NCBI RefSeq assembly: GCF_001611795.1
Contig: NZ_CP015098.1
Span: forward strand, 4,588,001 to 4,652,000
Reading direction: 5' to 3'
Length of the DNA stretch: 64,000 nt
From: Streptomyces qaidamensis
Lineage (GTDB): Bacteria; Actinomycetota; Actinomycetes; Streptomycetales; Streptomycetaceae
Shown: positions 29,180 through 37,396 of the stretch, piece after piece
Layout: every line of letters starts with the position of its first letter
Position numbering within the stretch: position 1 is the first letter of the stretch
Position numbers and translations under genes: made by a program
The notes under the pieces: generated by a model
What the model saw: only the letters and a program-made list of their open reading frames with translations
Told to the model about the DNA's origin: nothing
Database searches by the model: none

Positions 29180-30658
29180 TCAGATCCGGGTCAGTGCCCA
29201 GAACCCCACGGCGTAACAGGCCAGCGCGAGGAGCAGGACCGGGATCGCCACCCTGGCCGGAGGGCCGGGGCGGGAAGGCCGTCGGGCCCGGTGCCGTGAC
29301 GGCGTCTGGCCGCTCGGCCGCGACTGCGGGGCCTGCGGGGACCGGGCGGTGTACGAGGCTGTCGAGGCGTCCGTGCGGTACTGCTCCGCAGGAGGCAGGG
29401 GCGGGCCGGAGTACACCGGTGGCAGCGGCTGTGCGGGTGACAGCCGGTGCGTGGGGTCGTAGGGGGAGACGGGCGGCTGCTGGTGCGGTGCCGCCGCCTG
29501 CTGCCCGGGGGCAGGGGAGGAGGTCACGGTGGCCTGCGGAGGCGGCAGATGGAAGCTGCCGGTGTCCGACATGGAAGGCGGCTGGGCGGAGCCGCCTGAC
29601 GGGTCGGCGGCACGACGCGGATCGCTGCTTGTCTCCCGTGCGTGGCGCCGGTAGGCCTCGGCGGACCCCGCGCCGGACACCGACAGCGCACCCTCGTCCT
29701 CTCCCTGCCGTGACCCCTCCTCGCCTCTCCCCGCGGAGTCGGACCGCTCCTCTCCCAGGCCCAGCCCCTTCGCCCGCTCCAGTGGCCCTTCGGCGGCAAA
29801 CCCCCTTGGCAGCGGGCCGAGTTGGTCGAAAATCTCGATCAGTTCGTCGTCCGGCCCCGGCTCCGGCAGGAGCTCCGCAGCGGCCGCCAGCGCCTTGCGC
29901 GCCCCCGTGGCCGTACGGAACCGCGCCTCCGGATCCGGCTGCAGCAGCGTGGCCACCACCTGCCACAGCGGCTCCGGAATGCCCTGGGGCGCACCAGGCG
30001 TCCCCTGCTCGGCGAAGTACTGGATGAGCGCCTTGCTGTCCGGCTTGGCGCCCTCCAGCAAGTACAGCGCGACCAGCCCCACGGCGAACAGATCGGCGGT
30101 GAAGTCCGGTTCGGCGCCCATCATCTGCTCGGGCGCGAGATAACCGGGCGTCCCCACCACGAGGTTGGTCTCCGTCAGGCGGGGCTCGCCCAGCCGCATC
30201 GCGATGCCGAAGTCGGACAGTCGCAGCCGCGGCCGGCCCGTGCCGGTGGCCTCCAGCAGCACGTTGGCGGGTTTCACGTCACGGTGCACCACACCCTCCG
30301 CGTGCACCGCGGCCAGACCCGCCAGCAGCTGGTCCAGCAGAGTGCACACGAAAGCCGGCGGCAGGGGACCGTAGTCCCCGACGAGGTGGACGAGTGATCC
30401 GCCCGCGACCAGGTCCATGGTGAACAGGACCTTGTCGTCGTCTGCGGCCCAGCTGGTGGGGGCGAGCACATGAGGATGGTCGATCCGCAGCGCCTGCTCC
30501 CTCACGAAGCGCAGCAGCGAGTGCGCGTCGCTCTGGAGCAGAACCTTGGCCGCCACGTAGCGACGCCGGCGATGGTCCCAGGCGCGCCACACGGCGCCGA
30601 CCCCTCCGCGCCCGATCGGGTCGACCAGTTCGTACCGGCCGGCGAAGACCTCACCCAT
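29180..30658 (-). CDS. Serine/threonine protein kinase with C-terminal tail anchor
   Basis: A 492-residue Hanks-type kinase. The domain (residues 8-265) has the Gly-rich loop IGRGGVGAVWRAW, VAAKVL lysine, catalytic loop HRDVKPAN, SDFGIA and a PEQMM APE-like motif. The region 290-465 is Pro/Gln-rich and disordered. A single membrane helix lies at the very C-terminus (IPVLLLALACYAVGFWAL) with four residues after it. There is no extracellular sensor, unlike PknB. Divergent in sequence from the PknB at 40661 and located beside an XRE regulator. ATG chosen to start the kinase fold (MGEVFAGRYEL). Confidence 0.82.
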   Translation of the reverse strand: MGEVFAGRYELVDPIGRGGVGAVWRAWDHRRRRYVAAKVLLQSDAHSLLRFVREQALRIDHPHVLAPTSWAADDDKVLFTMDLVAGGSLVHLVGDYGPLPPAFVCTLLDQLLAGLAAVHAEGVVHRDVKPANVLLEATGTGRPRLRLSDFGIAMRLGEPRLTETNLVVGTPGYLAPEQMMGAEPDFTADLFAVGLVALYLLEGAKPDSKALIQYFAEQGTPGAPQGIPEPLWQVVATLLQPDPEARFRTATGARKALAAAAELLPEPGPDDELIEIFDQLGPLPRGFAAEGPLERAKGLGLGEERSDSAGRGEEGSRQGEDEGALSVSGAGSAEAYRRHARETSSDPRRAADPSGGSAQPPSMSDTGSFHLPPPQATVTSSPAPGQQAAAPHQQPPVSPYDPTHRLSPAQPLPPVYSGPPLPPAEQYRTDASTASYTARSPQAPQSRPSGQTPSRHRARRPSRPGPPARVAIPVLLLALACYAVGFWALTRI

Positions 30659-30912
30659 GGCTGTACGTCGCTCCTCCCCCTGCGGCTTCCCCCCTTGCTT
30701 CCCCCCGGCGAGCGCTACGACTCCCCGACGGACGAAACAGCTCCCCCGAGCCCCCCACGCCCCCCGACCCCCCGATGAGCGATACATCCCCCTCGCGTCG
30801 AACGGTCCCCCGTACGGAACACGCCCCCACGTGCCCGTCCGTACCGTGACGCATCCCCCGTCACCTCACCCGCCGCCCGCTGCCGAACCCCCTTCGGCGA
30901 CCGGCGGCGGGA

Positions 30913-31461
30913 TCAGTTCTGGTGGGACTGGTAGTGCGAGACCGCGTCCGAGGTGCGGCCGGCGCCGTAGACCCGGAGGAACTCTGCCAGCTCCGGGTGG
31001 GTCGGGGCGAGAGTGTCGGCGGCATCGATGATGTCGCCCGCCGCCGCCACCGACCGCAGCAGCGACTGGATCTCGCGCACAACACGCTTGACCGTGGGCG
31101 CCCCCGAACTGCTCGTCGTCTGCGTGGTGTTGCTGAGCACCGACCCCCCTTGTGACTTCTTGATCTCCTCCATGCGCTCGGTGGCCTCGGCCGCGCTCAC
31201 ACTGCCGTCCGCGACCTGCCCCGCCAGGTCCTGCAGCAACTGCACCCGCTGCACCACAGCCGGGTTGCCGATCTTCGCCCGCTGACCGCTCATCAGCTGC
31301 GACAGCATCGGCGCGGACAGTCCCAGAACCCCCGCGAGACGAGCCTGGTTGAGACCAAGATCGTCGATAAGCCTACGGAAGAGCGCCCCCAGCGGCTCCC
31401 CGTACCAGTTCCGCTGCAGTTCCCGCGCTCTTGCGGTCGCTTCCTGCTGTGCGGCGTCCAT
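30913..31461 (-). CDS. XRE-family DNA-binding protein
   Basis: A 182-residue protein with an XRE helix-turn-helix (LGLNQARLAGVLGLSAPMLS) at residues 37-75, then a helical, Ser/Thr-rich region and a C-terminal helical domain (RVVREIQSLLRSVAAAGDII). The ATG at 31459-31461 follows GGGGAGA. Conserved between the kinase and tRNA-Ala in Streptomyces. The neighbouring kinase could phosphorylate it (inference). Confidence 0.7.
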   Translation of the reverse strand: MDAAQQEATARARELQRNWYGEPLGALFRRLIDDLGLNQARLAGVLGLSAPMLSQLMSGQRAKIGNPAVVQRVQLLQDLAGQVADGSVSAAEATERMEEIKKSQGGSVLSNTTQTTSSSGAPTVKRVVREIQSLLRSVAAAGDIIDAADTLAPTHPELAEFLRVYGAGRTSDAVSHYQSHQN

Positions 31462-31642
31462 TGCGTCTCCCCATCGCTTCCCCATGTACGGCGGTTCGCG
31501 GTAGCGAACCACGCCGAGCATCTTACGGAGAGTGGTCGTCGACGGGGACCCCCAATCTTTTTGCGGAACCACGGGGGGGACCCGGTACTCTGGTCTCCGA
31601 CGCCCGCCGGGACGCGATCTTTCCGGTCGGACGTCCCCCCAC

Positions 31643-31715
31643 GGGGCCTTAGCTCAGTTGGTAGAGCGCTGTCTTTGCATGGCAGATGTCAGGGGTTCGA
31701 CTCCCCTAGGCTCCA
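31643..31715 (+). tRNA. tRNA-Ala (TGC)
   Basis: A 73-nt cloverleaf: acceptor GGGGCCT/AGGCTCC, D-arm AGCTCAGTTGGTAGAGC, anticodon arm CTGTC-TTTGCAT-GGCAG with TGC, T-arm GGGGTTCGACTCCCC, discriminator A. CCA is not encoded. Confidence 0.96.
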
Positions 31716-31722
31716 CACCGAA

Positions 31723-31763
31723 AATGCCCTCCGAACTGCGAAAACGCAGTCTCGGAGGGCATT
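31723..31763 (+). terminator. Terminator after tRNA-Ala
   Basis: An 18-bp near-perfect stem (AATGCCCTCCGA ... TCGGAGGGCATT) around AAAA, ending in TTCTTG. Confidence 0.75.
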
Positions 31764-31794
31764 CTTGCGCCCCCGGGCGCATACCGGCGGCGAG

Positions 31795-31810
31795 TGTTTC
31801 ACGTGAAACA
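31795..31810. promoter_or_regulatory. parS centromere site
   Basis: TGTTTCACGTGAAACA contains the full 14-bp palindromic ParB-binding consensus GTTTCACGTGAAAC. Streptomyces parS sites cluster round oriC, in agreement with this position. It lies in an intergenic gap between two hairpins. Confidence 0.92.
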
Positions 31811-31858
31811 GCACGGCGGGGCGGGAGACACTCAAGTCTCCCGCCCCGCCGTGCTGTT
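31807..31858 (-). terminator. Terminator after DUF5324 gene, abutting parS
   Basis: A 23-bp perfect stem with a 6-nt loop (31830-31835), just downstream of the stop at 31874. It shares bases with parS. Confidence 0.75.
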
Positions 31859-31873
31859 GAATCCGGTGCGCCC

Positions 31874-32575
31874 TCAGGAACGATCGTCGCGCCGAGCGGC
31901 CTCGTCCTCAGCCTGCTTGGCCTCGACCTCCGGGTCCAGGACCGACGGACCCGTGCCGTCCACGGACGACAGGCGCCCCGACTCGGGGACCTCCGTCGCG
32001 GCCGGCGGCTCCACCAGCCAGTCCGGGTTGGCCTGCTTGTCCCACCACTTCCACGCGGCGAAAGCCCCGCCCGCAAGAGCGCCCAGAAGCAGCAGCGACT
32101 TCACGGCCTTACCGGCCTTGGCGCGCCGCTCATGCTTACGGACCAGCTTCTGGATCTCCTTGGACGAGACCTGACCGCGCAGCGCGGCCATGGCGGCCAC
32201 ACTGCGGGCCGTTGCCTCGGTCGTGACAGGCACGGCCGCGGCCACCGCCTGCTCGATCCTCGGCCTGGAGTACTCCGCCGCCTGACGGGCAGCCTTACGC
32301 GTGCGCTCGGCGGCTTCCTGGGCGGCCTGGTCGACCTTCGGCGGCACATGCGTGCGGGCCTGCTCCAGATACGGCTGCACATGAGCGCCGTACTGGACAC
32401 GCGCCTGCCCTGCGGCCTGCGTCACCTTGGGCGCTAGCCGTACGCGTGCCTCGTGTGCGTAGTGCGCGGCCCTGTCCTTGGCCGTGTCGGCGTAGGGCGC
32501 CACCACTTCCGCGGCGTGCAGCACGCTGTCCTTCGCCGAACCAGTCGCGGCGCGCACGCTGTCGATGCGGGTCAC
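31874..32575 (-). CDS. DUF5324 family protein
   Basis: A 233-residue protein. Residues 1-150 are long amphipathic helices rich in Ala/Arg/Glu with repeats such as AAEVVAPYADTAKDRAAHYA, resembling apolipoprotein/LEA-like helices. One membrane helix follows (LLLLGALAGGAFAAWKWW) and then an acidic tail. GTG start after GAGGAGG. Conserved in this Streptomyces locus; a membrane-surface role is likely but unproven. Confidence 0.7.
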   Translation of the reverse strand: MTRIDSVRAATGSAKDSVLHAAEVVAPYADTAKDRAAHYAHEARVRLAPKVTQAAGQARVQYGAHVQPYLEQARTHVPPKVDQAAQEAAERTRKAARQAAEYSRPRIEQAVAAAVPVTTEATARSVAAMAALRGQVSSKEIQKLVRKHERRAKAGKAVKSLLLLGALAGGAFAAWKWWDKQANPDWLVEPPAATEVPESGRLSSVDGTGPSVLDPEVEAKQAEDEAARRDDRS

Positions 32576-32912
32576 GGGTTCCTCCTCCTCGGTGGCGTAC
32601 GGTATTTCGACTTTCCACCCTTTTACGGATCATGCCTCCCGGCGCACGACCAGGCATGCGCGGAAGGGCATCCGGGTCACGAGAGTCGGCATCCAACAGC
32701 CGATCACGTGCGATAGCGGATGAATAAGGGGCAACAGGAGCTTGTCGTCGACAATGCCACGGATCGCCGCCGAGCGCCCCCGCCCCGGGCCTACTCGACT
32801 GGATTTCCGCGACACCGCCGAGGGTTTCCCCCAGCCGCACCGAGGTCGGACGACGCGAAGGCCCGTCCGTGCGAGGATCAGGGAGTCACGGAAAGACAAC
32901 GGAAGGCAGATC

Positions 32913-33440
32913 GTGGCTGAGCAGCTCTACGCCACCCTGAAGACCAATCACGGCGACATCGAAGTCCGGCTTCTGCCGAACCACGCGCCCAAGACGGTCA
33001 AGAACTTCGTCGAGCTCGCCCAGGGCGAGCGGGAGTGGACCCACCCCGAGACGGGCCAGAAGTCCACGGACAAGCTCTACGACGGCACGGTCTTCCACCG
33101 GGTGATCAGTGGCTTCATGATCCAGGGCGGTGACCCGCTGGGCAACGGCACCGGCGGTCCCGGCTACCAGTTCGAGGACGAGTTCCACCCGGATCTGCGC
33201 TTCGACAAGCCCTACCTGCTGGCGATGGCCAACGCCGGCCCGGGCACCAACGGCTCGCAGTTCTTCATCACCGTCTCCCCGACGGCATGGCTGAACCGCA
33301 AGCACACCATCTTCGGCGAGGTCACCGACGCGGCCAGCCAGAAGGTCATCGACACCATCGCCACCACCCAGACCAACCCGCGCACCGACCGCCCGCTGAA
33401 CGACGTGGTCATCGAGTCGGTCGTCATCGAGACCCGCTGA
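32913..33440 (+). CDS. ppiA: Cyclophilin-type peptidyl-prolyl isomerase
   Basis: A 175-residue cytosolic cyclophilin. The core includes FHRVISGFMIQGGDP (catalytic Arg and ligand site), GTNGSQFFIT and HTIFGEV, all standard. GTG start after GGAAGG; no signal peptide. Same position as ppiA near oriC in Mycobacterium. Catalyses cis-trans proline isomerisation during folding. Confidence 0.93.
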   Translation: MAEQLYATLKTNHGDIEVRLLPNHAPKTVKNFVELAQGEREWTHPETGQKSTDKLYDGTVFHRVISGFMIQGGDPLGNGTGGPGYQFEDEFHPDLRFDKPYLLAMANAGPGTNGSQFFITVSPTAWLNRKHTIFGEVTDAASQKVIDTIATTQTNPRTDRPLNDVVIESVVIETR

Positions 33441-33467
33441 GCGCGAAGGCTCCCGCAGGGAACCAAT

Positions 33468-33507
33468 CGCCCCGCCCATCCGTAAGGATGAGCGGGGCGG
33501 GCTTTTC
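33468..33507 (+). terminator. Terminator after ppiA
   Basis: CGCCCCGC-CATCC-GTAA-GGATG-GCGGGGCG hairpin followed by GGCTTTTCT. Confidence 0.75.
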
Positions 33508-33528
33508 TCACACGACCTAGGGGAGACC

Positions 33529-34419
33529 ATGGACGACCAGGCTGCGGGCAGCCCGCAGGACGCCCACAGCGTCCCCATGTGCTACCGCCACCCGGACCGC
33601 GAGACAGGCATCCGCTGCACGCGCTGCGAGCGCCCCATCTGCCCGGAATGCATGGTCAACGCCTCCGTCGGCTTCCAATGCCCCGAGTGCGTCCGAACCG
33701 GCTCCGGCACAGGCCACTCGCCCACGGCCGCCATGCCCCGGACGATCGCCGGCGGCTCCATCGCCGCCGACCCCCGGCTGCTGACCAAGATCCTCATCGG
33801 GATCAACCTGGCCGTCTTCATCGCCGTCCAGGTCCACGAGTCGCTGCTCAACGACATCGTCCTCCTCGGCGCCTGGCCACCCGCGCCCTTCACGCCCACA
33901 CAAGGCGTGGCGGGAGGCGAGTGGTACCGCATGGTGACCTCGATGTTCACCCACCAGGAGATCTGGCACATCGCGTTCAACATGCTCAGCCTGTGGTGGC
34001 TCGGAGGCCCGCTCGAAGCGGCACTGGGCCGCGCCCGCTACCTCGCGCTCTACTTCATCTCCGGACTCGCGGGCAGCGCGCTGGCCTACCTGCTGGCCTC
34101 CCCCAACACGGCGACCCTCGGTGCCTCCGGCGCGATCTTCGGCCTCTTCGGCGCGACGGCCGTCCTGATGCGCCGGCTCAACTACGACATGCGGCCGATC
34201 ATCGCGCTGCTGGCGATCAACCTGATCTTCACCTTCAGCCCGGGCTTCAACATCTCCTGGCAGGCCCACATCGGCGGCCTGGTCGCCGGAGTCGTCGTCG
34301 GGTACGCCATGGTCCACGCCCCCCGCGAACGCCGGGCACTGGTCCAGTACGGCACCTGCGCCCTGGTCCTGGGAGCGGTCGTGCTGCTGACCGTACTGAG
34401 GACGGCGCAGCTCACCTGA
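33529..34419 (+). CDS. Rhomboid-family intramembrane serine protease
   Basis: A 296-residue protein. The N-terminal 45 residues form a B-box-type zinc finger (CYRHPDRE, CTRCERPIC, CPECM, CPECV). Six or seven membrane spans carry the rhomboid signatures HIAFNMLSLWWLG, catalytic serine GASGAIFG and the helix-6 histidine AHIGGLVAG. It would cleave membrane-protein substrates. The zinc finger fused to rhomboid is usual in Streptomyces. ATG after GGGGAG. Confidence 0.92.
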   Translation: MDDQAAGSPQDAHSVPMCYRHPDRETGIRCTRCERPICPECMVNASVGFQCPECVRTGSGTGHSPTAAMPRTIAGGSIAADPRLLTKILIGINLAVFIAVQVHESLLNDIVLLGAWPPAPFTPTQGVAGGEWYRMVTSMFTHQEIWHIAFNMLSLWWLGGPLEAALGRARYLALYFISGLAGSALAYLLASPNTATLGASGAIFGLFGATAVLMRRLNYDMRPIIALLAINLIFTFSPGFNISWQAHIGGLVAGVVVGYAMVHAPRERRALVQYGTCALVLGAVVLLTVLRTAQLT

Positions 34420-34426
34420 GCAGGCG

Positions 34427-34627
34427 TTATCCACAGCGGGTGTCGGATCTTGTGCATACGGTGCGGGAACACATGTGCCCCCCGTCACTGACCCGCGTTT
34501 CTGCAGGCCAGGCGGGGGGGCGAACAAGTTTTCGAGTGCCGGTACTTCCGTCATACCGGCGTCAACGCCCAGCGGGTTATCCACAGATCGTCTTCATTAT
34601 CCCCATGTGGATAACTGCTGTGGATAA
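34427..34627. promoter_or_regulatory. Cluster of five DnaA boxes
   Basis: TTATCCACA at 34427-34435 and 34577-34585, TTATCCCCA (one mismatch) at 34597-34605, and TGTGGATAA at 34606-34614 and 34619-34627. Four boxes lie within 51 bp in the rhomboid-crgA gap. No gene is seen here. Confidence 0.75.
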
Positions 34628-34674
34628 CTCAGCGAACACCCCTGGGCAGAGCTGCGTTCACCGTGCGATGACCG

Positions 34675-34929
34675 CTACTTCCACTGGGTCGAGACACCGA
34701 ATCCGGCGGCGATGAAGCCGAAGCCCACCACGATGTTCCAGTTGCCCAGCGAGTCGATGGGCAGTGAGCCGTCGGTGACGTAGAAGACGACGATCCAGGC
34801 CAGGCCGATGAGGAACATGGCCAGCATGACCGGCGCGACCCAGGCACGGTTGCTCAGCTTGATGGCGGTCGTCTGCTTGGCAGGCGGCGGCGTGTAGTCG
34901 GCCTTCTTGCGGATACGTGACTTCGGCAC
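34675..34929 (-). CDS. crgA: Cell division protein CrgA
   Basis: An 84-residue protein with a basic N-terminus (PKSRIRKKADYTPPP), two membrane helices (VAPVMLAMFLIGLAWIVVFY and WNIVVGFGFIAAGFGV) and the conserved Asn-Trp-Asn. CrgA coordinates Z-ring behaviour and septal wall synthesis in Streptomyces and mycobacteria. GTG start after GGAGAG. Confidence 0.93.
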   Translation of the reverse strand: MPKSRIRKKADYTPPPAKQTTAIKLSNRAWVAPVMLAMFLIGLAWIVVFYVTDGSLPIDSLGNWNIVVGFGFIAAGFGVSTQWK

Positions 34930-35068
34930 GAGGGTCTCTCCTGTCGATGCGCTGCGTGGCCGCGCAGGTAACTGGGTCGGTCTCGGGGCAGCGTAAGGGG
35001 ACTCCGATTGCTCCCCCGGGCGTCCGTTAGCGTAGTGCTTCCGCCGCGCCGAAGGAGATAAGGGTACG

Positions 35069-35851
35069 TTGAGCAATTCTGCCGACTCCCCCGGGACGGG
35101 ATCCACCCCTGAGCGCGCGCGGCGTTTCCGGCCTGTGCGCGTCCTCACGGCGGCCGTGTTCGCTCTCGCGGGTCTCATCTTCTTCACCAGCTTCAACACC
35201 GCCAAGGGCACCAACATTCGCACGGACGCCTCCTTGCTGAAGCTGTCCGACCTCATCCACGAGCGCAGCCAGGAGAACGGCGCGCTGGACGAGACCAACG
35301 GGGCCCTGCGCAAGGACATAGAGGCCCTCGCCGAGCGGGACGACGGCAGTACCAAGGCGGAGGACGACAAGCTCTCGGCGCTGGAGAAGCGCGCGGGCAC
35401 GCAGAAGCTCAAGGGTGATTCGCTCACGGTCACGCTCAATGACGCCCCGCCGGACGCCACGGCCAAGTTGCCCGGCTATCCGGAGCCGCAGCCCGACTAC
35501 CTGGTCATCCACCAGCAGGACCTCCAGGCCGTGGTGAACGCGCTGTGGCAGGGCGGGGCCAAGGGCATCAAGGTGATGGACCAGCGGCTGATCTCCACCA
35601 GCGCGGTGCGCTGCGTGGGGAACACCCTGATCCTGCAGGGGCGTGTCTACTCGCCGCCGTACAAGATCACGGCGGTCGGGGACCCGGGCAAGCTGCAGAA
35701 GGCGCTCGCGGCCTCGCCGGCGATCCAGAACTACATGGTCTACGTCAATGTCTACGGGCTCGGATGGAAAGTCGAGGAGAACGGCCCGGTGACTCTGCCG
35801 GGCTACTCGGGCACAGTGGATCTGCGTTACGCGAAGCCTGTGGAGCAGTAG
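35069..35851 (+). CDS. DUF881 family membrane protein
   Basis: A 260-residue protein. One N-terminal membrane helix (VLTAAVFALAGLIFFTSF), an extracytoplasmic coiled coil (residues 55-115), then the DUF881 alpha/beta domain (DYLVIHQQDLQAVVNALWQG; GTVDLRYAKPV). It probably starts at TTG (35069) after AGGG. Mycobacterial homologue Rv0012 occupies the same site; linked to the divisome region, function unknown. Confidence 0.82.
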   Translation: MSNSADSPGTGSTPERARRFRPVRVLTAAVFALAGLIFFTSFNTAKGTNIRTDASLLKLSDLIHERSQENGALDETNGALRKDIEALAERDDGSTKAEDDKLSALEKRAGTQKLKGDSLTVTLNDAPPDATAKLPGYPEPQPDYLVIHQQDLQAVVNALWQGGAKGIKVMDQRLISTSAVRCVGNTLILQGRVYSPPYKITAVGDPGKLQKALAASPAIQNYMVYVNVYGLGWKVEENGPVTLPGYSGTVDLRYAKPVEQ

Positions 35852-35871
35852 CCGGACCGGGGGAGCTGCCG

Positions 35872-36546
35872 GTGCGCGTGATCGTCAGGACCGTCAGCGA
35901 ACTGTGCATCACCGTCGGCAGCCTGATCGTGCTGTTCGTCGTCTACGTGCTCTTCTGGACCGGCGTGAAGGCCGACGGCGTCATGGACGACCAGATCGAC
36001 CTGCTCCGTAAGGAGTGGTCGAAGCCCCGTCCGCCGGCCGGCGGACCCGCGAGTCCTGGGAAGCCCGCGCCCTACGCCAAGGGCAGGCCTTTCGCGATCA
36101 TGTACGTCCCGCGGCTTGGTTTCACGTGGAACAAGCCCGTGCTCGAAGGCACCGCCACCGGCACGCTGAAGAAGGGCCTCGGCCACTACGCGGAGACCGC
36201 CCAGCTCGGGCAGAGGGGCAATTTCGCGGTCGCCGGTCACCGCCGTACCCACGGCGACCCCTTCAAGGACTTTCCCGAGCTCAGACGGGGTGACGCCGTG
36301 GTGCTGACCGACGGTACGACCTGGTTCACGTATCGGATCGACAAAGGCCCGTACAAAACAGTGCCCTCGGACATCGAGGTGATCGACCCTGTCCCACGTA
36401 CATCCGGGTACACGCGTTCGGGCCGGTATCTGACGCTGACCACGTGCGAACCGGAGTGGGGGCACAGTCATCGGCTGATCGTCTGGGCGCACCTGGACTC
36501 GACCCAGCCTGTGGAGGCCGGGAAACCGGAGGCGCTGCGCCGTTAG
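35872..36546 (+). CDS. Class E sortase (first of three)
   Basis: A 224-residue transpeptidase. One N-terminal membrane anchor (ITVGSLIVLFVVYVLFWTG) and a beta-barrel with catalytic His in AGHRRTHGDPF, Cys in TLTTCEP and an Arg near the C-terminus. It starts at GTG, 18 bp after the DUF881 stop. Sortase E links LAxTG proteins to the peptidoglycan of aerial hyphae. It is more divergent than the two downstream copies. Confidence 0.87.
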   Translation: MRVIVRTVSELCITVGSLIVLFVVYVLFWTGVKADGVMDDQIDLLRKEWSKPRPPAGGPASPGKPAPYAKGRPFAIMYVPRLGFTWNKPVLEGTATGTLKKGLGHYAETAQLGQRGNFAVAGHRRTHGDPFKDFPELRRGDAVVLTDGTTWFTYRIDKGPYKTVPSDIEVIDPVPRTSGYTRSGRYLTLTTCEPEWGHSHRLIVWAHLDSTQPVEAGKPEALRR

Positions 36547-36599
36547 TCTGGTGGCTGTACGGCGTGGGTCTGGTGCCGTGGTACGACGGAAGGGACGGC

Positions 36600-36761
36600 A
36601 TGTACGGCTGGATCTGGCGGCATCTGCCGGGGAACACGTGGGCGAAGGCAGTGATCTCACTCGTCCTGGTCGTGGCCGTGGTCTACGTCCTCTTCCAGTA
36701 CGTCTTCCCGTGGGCGGAGCCGCTGCTGCCCTTCAACGATGTGACGGTGGACAACCAGTGA
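36600..36761 (+). CDS. Small membrane protein, 53 aa
   Basis: A 53-residue protein with an amphipathic Trp-rich start (MYGWIWRHLPGNTW) and one span (VISLVLVVAVVYVLFQYVF). It overlaps pabA by GTGA, so it is co-translated. Conserved in Streptomyces at this site; function unknown. Confidence 0.7.
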   Translation: MYGWIWRHLPGNTWAKAVISLVLVVAVVYVLFQYVFPWAEPLLPFNDVTVDNQ

Positions 36762-37396
36762 GTGCGCGCATTCTCGTCGTCGACAACTACGACAGCTTCG
36801 TCTTCAACCTGGTCCAGTACCTGTATCAGCTGGGCGCCGAGTGTGAGGTCCTGCGCAACGACGAGGTGTCGACGGCGCATGCCCAGGACGGTTTCGACGG
36901 GGTTCTGCTCTCTCCGGGACCCGGCACGCCGGAGCAGGCGGGTGTCTGCGTGGACATGGTCCGGCACTGCGCCGACACGGGTGTTCCGGTCTTCGGTGTC
37001 TGCCTGGGCATGCAGTCGATGCAGGTGGCGTACGGCGGTGTGGTGGATCGTGCGCCGGAGCTGCTGCACGGCAAGACCTCGCTGGTCGAGCACGGTGGCG
37101 GCGGCGTCTTCGCCGGCCTGCCCTCCCCCTTCACGGCGACGCGCTACCACTCGCTGGCCGCCGAGCCGGCCACGGTTCCGGCGGTGCTGGAGGTCACGGC
37201 CCGTACGCACGACGGCATCGTGATGGGCTTGAGGCACCGCGAACTGCCGGTCGAGGGTGTGCAGTTCCACCCTGAGTCGGTGCTGACCGAGCACGGGCAC
37301 CGGATGCTGGCCAACTGGCTGGTGGAGTGCGGGGACCAGGGTGCGGTGACGAGGTCGGCCGGGCTCGCCCCGGTGGTGGGCAGGGCCTCGGCGTGA
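36758..37396 (+). CDS. pabA: Aminodeoxychorismate/anthranilate synthase glutaminase
   Basis: A 212-residue class I glutamine amidotransferase. Oxyanion motif SPGPGTP, nucleophile Cys in GVCLGMQ, and the His-Glu pair HPES. It supplies ammonia to the chorismate-binding subunit for p-aminobenzoate or anthranilate; which one cannot be told from the subunit alone (the Mycobacterium copy here is called trpG). The partner gene is not adjacent. GTG start; overlaps the following sortase by GTGA. Confidence 0.88.
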   Translation: MSARILVVDNYDSFVFNLVQYLYQLGAECEVLRNDEVSTAHAQDGFDGVLLSPGPGTPEQAGVCVDMVRHCADTGVPVFGVCLGMQSMQVAYGGVVDRAPELLHGKTSLVEHGGGGVFAGLPSPFTATRYHSLAAEPATVPAVLEVTARTHDGIVMGLRHRELPVEGVQFHPESVLTEHGHRMLANWLVECGDQGAVTRSAGLAPVVGRASA

